Assembly: GCF_000011365.1 (NCBI RefSeq) | Contig: NC_004463.1 | Coordinates: 3,706,001-3,770,000, forward strand | DNA: 64,000 nt | Reading direction: 5' to 3' | DNA from: Bradyrhizobium diazoefficiens USDA 110 | GTDB lineage: Bacteria; Pseudomonadota; Alphaproteobacteria; Rhizobiales; Xanthobacteraceae | Shown here: positions 59,755 through 64,000 of the stretch, piece by piece | Numbering within the stretch: position 1 is the stretch's first letter | Layout: each line of letters begins with the position of its first letter | Translations under genes and position numbers: made by a program | Notes under the pieces: model-generated | What the model was told of the DNA's origin: nothing | What the model saw: only the letters and a program-made list of their open reading frames with translations | The model's database searches: none

Positions 59755-60372
59755 ATGCTCTTCGACATGGGCCAGCTTCCGGCGGATATCCGCTACAAGA
59801 TTCTCACCGCGACCGTTACGCCGCGCCCCATCGCGTGGGTGACGACCCGCTCCCGAGACGGCGCCGCCAATGCCGCGCCCTTCAGCTTCTTCAACGTCCT
59901 CGGGCATGAACCGCCGACGGTCGTGCTCGGCCTGCTGCGCCATCCGAACAAGGGCTTGAAAGACACGGCGCAGAATATCGTCGAGACGGGCGAGTTCGTC
60001 GCTCACCTGGTGTCGCACCAGATGGCTGAAGCCATGAACGCGACGGCCGTCGATGCTCCGGCCGGTGTCGACGAGATGGAGATCGCGGGACTTCAAACAT
60101 GTCCTTCGCAGATGGTTGCGCCTCCGCTCATCGAGGGGTGCCCGGTGGCGTTCGAATGTCGCTCCCTCACGGTTCACGAGACCGGGCCCCGGCAGATCGC
60201 GGTGATCGGCGAAATCGTCTGTGCTCATGTGGCCGAGCAGTTCGTGATCGATGCACAGAGAGGCTATATCGATACGGTCGGCCTCGATCTCATTGCCCGC
60301 ATGCACGGGTCGGGCTGGTATGCGCGGCCCCGCGATCTCTTCCAGCTGGTGCGGCCGGCGCCGATCGAATAG
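59755..60372 (+). CDS. Flavin reductase (DIM6/NTAB-type) family protein
   Basis: 205 residues, FMN-binding split-barrel. VTPRPIAWVTTRSRDGAANAAPFSFFN is the family signature. May supply reduced flavin for an oxygenase or act as an oxidoreductase. Start ATG 59755, seven bases after the nitrilase stop; the open frame above it is a shadow of the nitrilase gene. Confidence 0.85.
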   Translation: MLFDMGQLPADIRYKILTATVTPRPIAWVTTRSRDGAANAAPFSFFNVLGHEPPTVVLGLLRHPNKGLKDTAQNIVETGEFVAHLVSHQMAEAMNATAVDAPAGVDEMEIAGLQTCPSQMVAPPLIEGCPVAFECRSLTVHETGPRQIAVIGEIVCAHVAEQFVIDAQRGYIDTVGLDLIARMHGSGWYARPRDLFQLVRPAPIE

Positions 60373-60480
60373 GCGGCCGGCGCCGGGGCCTCCCGCCATG
60401 GCCGCCCCATGAGCCCGATTGACATCCAATTATTACATGTCTAAAAATATGCAAATTCATATAATTCGTGAGATGCCTGA
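60373..60480 (+). promoter_or_regulatory. AT-rich promoter region of the dioxygenase unit
   Basis: 108 bp; the last 60 are strikingly AT-rich compared with the surrounding coding sequence. TACATGTCTAAAAA (60434-60447) resembles the element before the MFS gene. It suggests that the genes from 60481 onward form a second unit under the same regulator. Confidence 0.45.
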
Positions 60481-61431
60481 ATGGACGCGCATCCGCTCAA
60501 GCTCAGGGTCAGGTCGTATGCCGCGGAGACGCCGTTCGTACGGAGCCTTGTGCTTGGCGTGGAGGACGGCCCCGTGCCGCCATGGCGGGCAGGCGCACAT
60601 ATCCGCGTGGCGCTCCCGAACGGAGGGGACCGGCCGTACTCGCTGATGGCCCTGCCGGGTCTTGCCGAGGATGCGCTGGCGCTCGGGGTGCTGCGCGAGG
60701 AGGCCTCGACCGGCGGCTCGCAGTTCATGCATGCGCTGAAGATCGGCGATGTCTTGAAGGCAAGCGCGCCGGTGAACAATTTTCATCTGCACGAGGGGCC
60801 GGCGCCCGCGCTGCTGTTTGCCGGCGGCATCGGTGTCACGCCGATCCTGTCGATGGCGGCGGAGCTCACCGCCCGCGCAAGTCCGTTTCGCCTGCATTAC
60901 GCCGGCCGCACGCAAGGACTTCTGGCGTTCCTGCCGCATCTGCGGGACATCTGCGCTAAAGGCCTGTCCGTTCATTACGACAGTGACGAGTCCCGTCTGG
61001 ATCTTGCCGCGGCGCTCGGAGGAGCAGCCGCGAACGCCCACATCTACGTCTGCGGTCCGGCGGGGATGATAGACGCGGTGAAGGCGGCCGCGCTTGCCGA
61101 GGGCGTCCCGGCGGACCGCATTCACTACGAGCTCTTCAAGGCGGAGCAGCCGTCTTCACCCGACCTGCCGTTCGAGGTCGAGATCAGATCGACCGGACAG
61201 GTCGTCGGCGTCGCAGCCGGCCAAACCATTATCCAGGCGCTGGAGGCGGCGGGGCTCGACGTGCTCTACGATTGCCAGCGCGGCGATTGCGGCATCTGCC
61301 AGTGCGGCGTGGTCGAAGGGGTGCCCGACCATCGCGACGTCATCCTCAGCGACGACGAGAAGGCCTCCAACAAGGTCATGCAGATCTGCGTGTCGCGCGC
61401 GAAGTCGGAACGACTGGTGCTGGATTTGTGA
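60481..61431 (+). CDS. Phthalate-dioxygenase-reductase-type oxidoreductase (FMN, [2Fe-2S])
   Basis: 316 residues, electron-transfer partner of the Rieske dioxygenase. N-terminal flavin-binding (DRPYSLMALP), middle NAD-binding (FAGGIGVTPILSMAAEL) and C-terminal plant-type ferredoxin with Cys-x4-Cys-x2-Cys (CQRGDCGICQC, about 266-276) and a last Cys in MQICVSRA. Order and size fit the VanB/PDR family. Confidence 0.9.
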   Translation: MDAHPLKLRVRSYAAETPFVRSLVLGVEDGPVPPWRAGAHIRVALPNGGDRPYSLMALPGLAEDALALGVLREEASTGGSQFMHALKIGDVLKASAPVNNFHLHEGPAPALLFAGGIGVTPILSMAAELTARASPFRLHYAGRTQGLLAFLPHLRDICAKGLSVHYDSDESRLDLAAALGGAAANAHIYVCGPAGMIDAVKAAALAEGVPADRIHYELFKAEQPSSPDLPFEVEIRSTGQVVGVAAGQTIIQALEAAGLDVLYDCQRGDCGICQCGVVEGVPDHRDVILSDDEKASNKVMQICVSRAKSERLVLDL

Positions 61432-61448
61432 GGGAGGCGAGGGACGCC

Positions 61449-62789
61449 ATGGCGAAATACGGAAGGGACGCCCACGCGATTGCCGCGCTGGTGCGCGAGG
61501 CTGAGGTTCATCGCGACGTCTATGTCGACCCCGAGATCTTCGAGCTCGAGATGGAGCATCTGTTCCCGAACAGCTGGGTCTATGTCGGGCATGCCAGCCA
61601 GTTGGCGAAGCCCGGCGATTTCATCACCGCCACGATCGGCCGCCAGCCGGTGTTGGCGAGCCGCCATACCGACGGCTCCATCCATGTGTTCTACAATCGC
61701 TGTCCGCACAAGGGCGTGAAGATCGCCTCCGAGCCCTGCGGCAATACCGGAAAGTTCTTCCGCTGCCCCTATCACGCCTGGTCCTTCAAGACCGACGGCT
61801 CGCTGCTCGCGATCCCGCTGAAGAAGGGCTACGAGGGCACCGGCTTCGGCGACACCCAGGCGAATGAGGGGCTGTCCAGGGTCAAGAACGTCGTGATCCA
61901 TCGCGACTTCATCTTCGCGCGGCTCAGCGACAGCGGCGTCTCCTTCGAGGACTATTTCGGCGAAAGCCTTTCAACCATCGACAACATGGTCGACCGCTCG
62001 CCGGAGGGCAAGCTCGCCGTCCTGGCGACGCCGATCCGCTACATGCACACCTGCAACTGGAAGATGCTGGTCGAGAACCAGACCGACACCTGCCATCCGA
62101 TGGTGGCGCATGAGAGCTCGGCCGGCACTGCGGTCAAGGTCTGGAAGCGCGAGCAGGGCGATTCCACGGAAACGCCGATGGCGGTGCAGCTCTACGGTCC
62201 CTTCATGAGCCCGTACGAGTTCTACGAGCAGAGCGGCATCAGGATCTGGCCGAACGGCCATGGCCACACCGGCGTCGCCAACTCCATCCATTCGAACTAC
62301 TCGGATGTCCCGGGCTATCTCGACCAGATGGTCGCGGCCTACGGCGAGAAGCGGGCGCACGAGATCCTCGGCGAGGTCAGGCACAACACCGTCTATTTCC
62401 CCAATATCATGGTCAAGGGCGCCGTCCAGATCCTGCGCAACTTCATCCCGATCGCGGTCGACAAGACGCTGGTCGAGAGCTGGGTCTATCGCCTGGTCGG
62501 CGCGCCCGACAAGCTCTACGAGCGGGCGCTGATGTACAACCGCTTCATCAACGCGCCGACCTCGATCGTCGGCCACGACGACCTTGAAATGTACGAGCGG
62601 GCGCAGGAAGGCCTGAAATCCAACGGCAATCAATGGGTCAATCTCCGCCGGCTCTACGAGGGCCATGAAGAGCAGGACGTCACGGCGGTGATCAACGGCA
62701 CCTCCGAGCGGCAGATGCGCAACCAGTTCCACGCCTGGGCGAAATTCATGACCATGGACATGGACAAGCGTGTCGAGGCCGCCGAATGA
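61449..62789 (+). CDS. Rieske aromatic-ring-hydroxylating dioxygenase alpha subunit
   Basis: 446 residues. Rieske centre C85-P-H87 and C106-x2-H109 (CPYHAW); mononuclear iron ligands in ENQTDTCHPMVAH (Asn210/Asp213/His216/His221). The alpha subunit binds and dihydroxylates the aromatic ring. Start ATG 61449 after a GAGGCGAGGG region, 17 bp from the reductase stop. Substrate unknown, but a carboxylated or nitrile-derived aromatic is suggested by the neighbours. Confidence 0.92.
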   Translation: MAKYGRDAHAIAALVREAEVHRDVYVDPEIFELEMEHLFPNSWVYVGHASQLAKPGDFITATIGRQPVLASRHTDGSIHVFYNRCPHKGVKIASEPCGNTGKFFRCPYHAWSFKTDGSLLAIPLKKGYEGTGFGDTQANEGLSRVKNVVIHRDFIFARLSDSGVSFEDYFGESLSTIDNMVDRSPEGKLAVLATPIRYMHTCNWKMLVENQTDTCHPMVAHESSAGTAVKVWKREQGDSTETPMAVQLYGPFMSPYEFYEQSGIRIWPNGHGHTGVANSIHSNYSDVPGYLDQMVAAYGEKRAHEILGEVRHNTVYFPNIMVKGAVQILRNFIPIAVDKTLVESWVYRLVGAPDKLYERALMYNRFINAPTSIVGHDDLEMYERAQEGLKSNGNQWVNLRRLYEGHEEQDVTAVINGTSERQMRNQFHAWAKFMTMDMDKRVEAAE

Positions 62790-63262
62790 TCACCGAGAAG
62801 ACGATCACGGACTTCATCTATCGCGAGGCCGAGCTGCTCGACACGATGCAGTGGCAGGTCTGGCTCGATCTGTTTCACCCCGAGGGGCGCTACTGGATGC
62901 CGCTCGAATGGCAGCAGCAGGATCCGGTGCTCCAGCCGTCGCTGATGTATGAGGACCTGCTGCTCCTGAAGGTACGGGTCGAGCGTCTGGCCGGCGAGCG
63001 CACCTTCAGCCAGAAGCCGAAGAGCCGTTGCCATCATCTTTTGCAGGCGCCGCAGATCGTGGCGTGCGATACGGCTGCCGGCGTGTTCAGGGCGCGGACG
63101 TCCTACATCTACACCGAGACGCGCGGCGACATGCTGGAGCGCTATTCGGGATGGGCCTCGCACGATCTCGTCCAGGTCGGCGATGCCCTGAAGATCAAGC
63201 TCAAGCGCGTCGATCTCGTCAATTTCGACGCGCCGTTCGGCAACATCCAGCTCTTCATGTGA
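62786..63262 (+). CDS. Aromatic-ring-hydroxylating dioxygenase beta subunit
   Basis: 158 residues, NTF2-like fold. FIYREAELLDTMQWQVWLDLFHPEGRYWMP and SRCHHLLQAPQIV are the family's features; partners the alpha subunit in an alpha3beta3 enzyme. The ATG overlaps the alpha stop (ATGA). Confidence 0.9.
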   Translation: MITEKTITDFIYREAELLDTMQWQVWLDLFHPEGRYWMPLEWQQQDPVLQPSLMYEDLLLLKVRVERLAGERTFSQKPKSRCHHLLQAPQIVACDTAAGVFRARTSYIYTETRGDMLERYSGWASHDLVQVGDALKIKLKRVDLVNFDAPFGNIQLFM

Positions 63263-63269
63263 GACGAAT

Positions 63270-64000
63270 TTGACCGCTGCGACCACAGTCTACGCCCGCT
63301 TTCGCGAGACCGCGCTTCGCCGCGGCGAGGCGGGCTTCCTCAACGTGCTGCCGGAGACATCAGGCATCTACGGCATCGCGGCGGGCGAGATCACCTATCG
63401 CGCCATGCTCGAACGGGTCGAGCGCTGGCGCGCCGCGTTCGCGGGCCGCGGCTACGGCGAAGGCCACAGGGTCGGGCTGCTGCTCCAGAACAGGCCGGTG
63501 TTCGTCGAGCTGTGGTTCGCGCTCAACGCGCTCGGCGTCTCCGTGGTGCCGATCAATCCGGATTTGCGGCTGAGCGAGCTGGAATACATCATCGCGCATT
63601 CCGAGATGAACGCCGCGTTCGTGCTTGTCGAGCGGCGCGACGAGGTCGAGACGGCGGCGCGCCAGGCCGGTCGGCCGATCCCCGTCGTGACCAGCGAGGA
63701 CGACGTGCCCGCGCCATTCGGCGGCGTGCGGCCGGCGAGCACGGGTGACGGCGCGACCGAATGCGCGCTGCTCTATACGTCGGGGACGACAGGTCAGCCC
63801 AAGGGCTGCGTGCTCACCAACACCTATTTCCTGCATTCCGGAAACTGGTATCGCGACGTCGGCGGGCTGATCGCGCTCAAGCCCGACGGCGAGCGCATGA
63901 TCACGCCGCTGCCGCTGTTCCACATGAACGCGATGGCGGTGTCGCTGATGGCGATGCTGTCGGTCGGCGGCAGCCTGACCATGCTCGATCGCTTCCATCC
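63270..64000 (+). CDS. AMP-forming acyl-CoA synthetase/ligase (3' end outside window)
   Basis: 243 codons visible. Start TTG at 63270 (7 bases after the beta-subunit stop); the reading frame is open to the window end. YTSGTTGQPKG near residue 168 is the AMP-binding P-loop of the ANL superfamily, and LLLQNRPVFVELWFALNALGVSVVPINP is typical of acyl- or aryl-CoA ligases. It probably activates the aromatic or aliphatic acid formed upstream. Confidence 0.88.
   Translation, partial: MTAATTVYARFRETALRRGEAGFLNVLPETSGIYGIAAGEITYRAMLERVERWRAAFAGRGYGEGHRVGLLLQNRPVFVELWFALNALGVSVVPINPDLRLSELEYIIAHSEMNAAFVLVERRDEVETAARQAGRPIPVVTSEDDVPAPFGGVRPASTGDGATECALLYTSGTTGQPKGCVLTNTYFLHSGNWYRDVGGLIALKPDGERMITPLPLFHMNAMAVSLMAMLSVGGSLTMLDRFH

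Overview
The window is GC-rich chromosomal DNA, densely packed with long co-directional gene runs joined by ATGA-type overlaps. Its content is typical of a metabolically versatile soil alphaproteobacterium: two Liv-type ABC uptake systems, two molybdenum hydroxylases, MarR/IclR/LacI/AraC catabolic regulators, and an exopolysaccharide locus. Protein style and gene organisation point to Bradyrhizobium or a close relative (Nitrobacteraceae). That assignment is an inference; there is no rRNA or other marker to prove it. I see no tRNA, rRNA, IS element, prophage or CRISPR array.

Region A (1-13.8 kb) looks like one MarR-controlled regulon for a nitrogenous (heterocyclic or amide) compound. Leftward it carries an NCS1-type permease and an acetamidase/formamidase (cut by the window edge). 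Rightward is a ten-gene run: a hydantoinase/dihydroorotase-like hydrolase, a three-gene molybdenum hydroxylase whose [2Fe-2S] subunit is fused to a CoxG-like domain, a five-component Liv-type ABC transporter and a small Rieske ferredoxin. Three copies of one inverted repeat (core ACGAAG-N4-CTTCG) sit at the permease start and in the marR/hydrolase divergent promoter.

Region B (13.9-26.8 kb) holds an alpha/beta hydrolase and an exopolysaccharide cluster: a GH43-like beta-propeller protein, a GT4 glycosyltransferase, a Wzz/GumC-type chain-length protein with a degenerate kinase domain, a Wzx-type flippase, an FAD oxidoreductase, a GNAT/BioF2-type acyltransferase, a Wzy-type polymerase/ligase and a secreted GH5 glycanase. 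TTAACC sequences recur in its non-coding gaps.

Region C (26.9-49.9 kb) is the most unusual part. About 19.7 kb on the minus strand encode 18 genes with no gap above 31 bp. In transcription order they are LivH, LivM, LivG, LivF fused to a Tm-1/UPF0261 domain, a Tm-1 C-terminal-type TIM barrel, a 966-residue flotillin, two SRPBCC proteins, FAD and [2Fe-2S] subunits of a molybdenum hydroxylase, its molybdopterin subunit split into two ORFs by an in-frame TAG-ATG, CoxD-like AAA+ ATPase, CoxE-like VWA protein, amidohydrolase, metallo-beta-lactamase-fold lactonase, an SMP-30/isochorismatase fusion and an azoreductase. Upstream on the same strand are an AraC regulator and the periplasmic binding protein. 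I infer an uptake, ring-hydroxylation and hydrolytic ring-opening pathway for an unidentified (N-)heteroaromatic compound.

Region D (49.2-56.0 kb) is a sugar or polyol locus: an SDR dehydrogenase, divergent from an ABC binding protein, two permeases, a Gfo/Idh/MocA dehydrogenase, a ThuA-like protein and a LacI regulator. No ATPase gene is present. Region E (56.0-64 kb) is an IclR-linked catabolic cluster: an MFS importer with an extra large loop, nitrilase, flavin reductase, then a second transcription unit with a ferredoxin-type reductase, Rieske dioxygenase alpha and beta subunits and an acyl-CoA ligase cut by the window end. It suggests import and degradation of an aromatic nitrile or acid.
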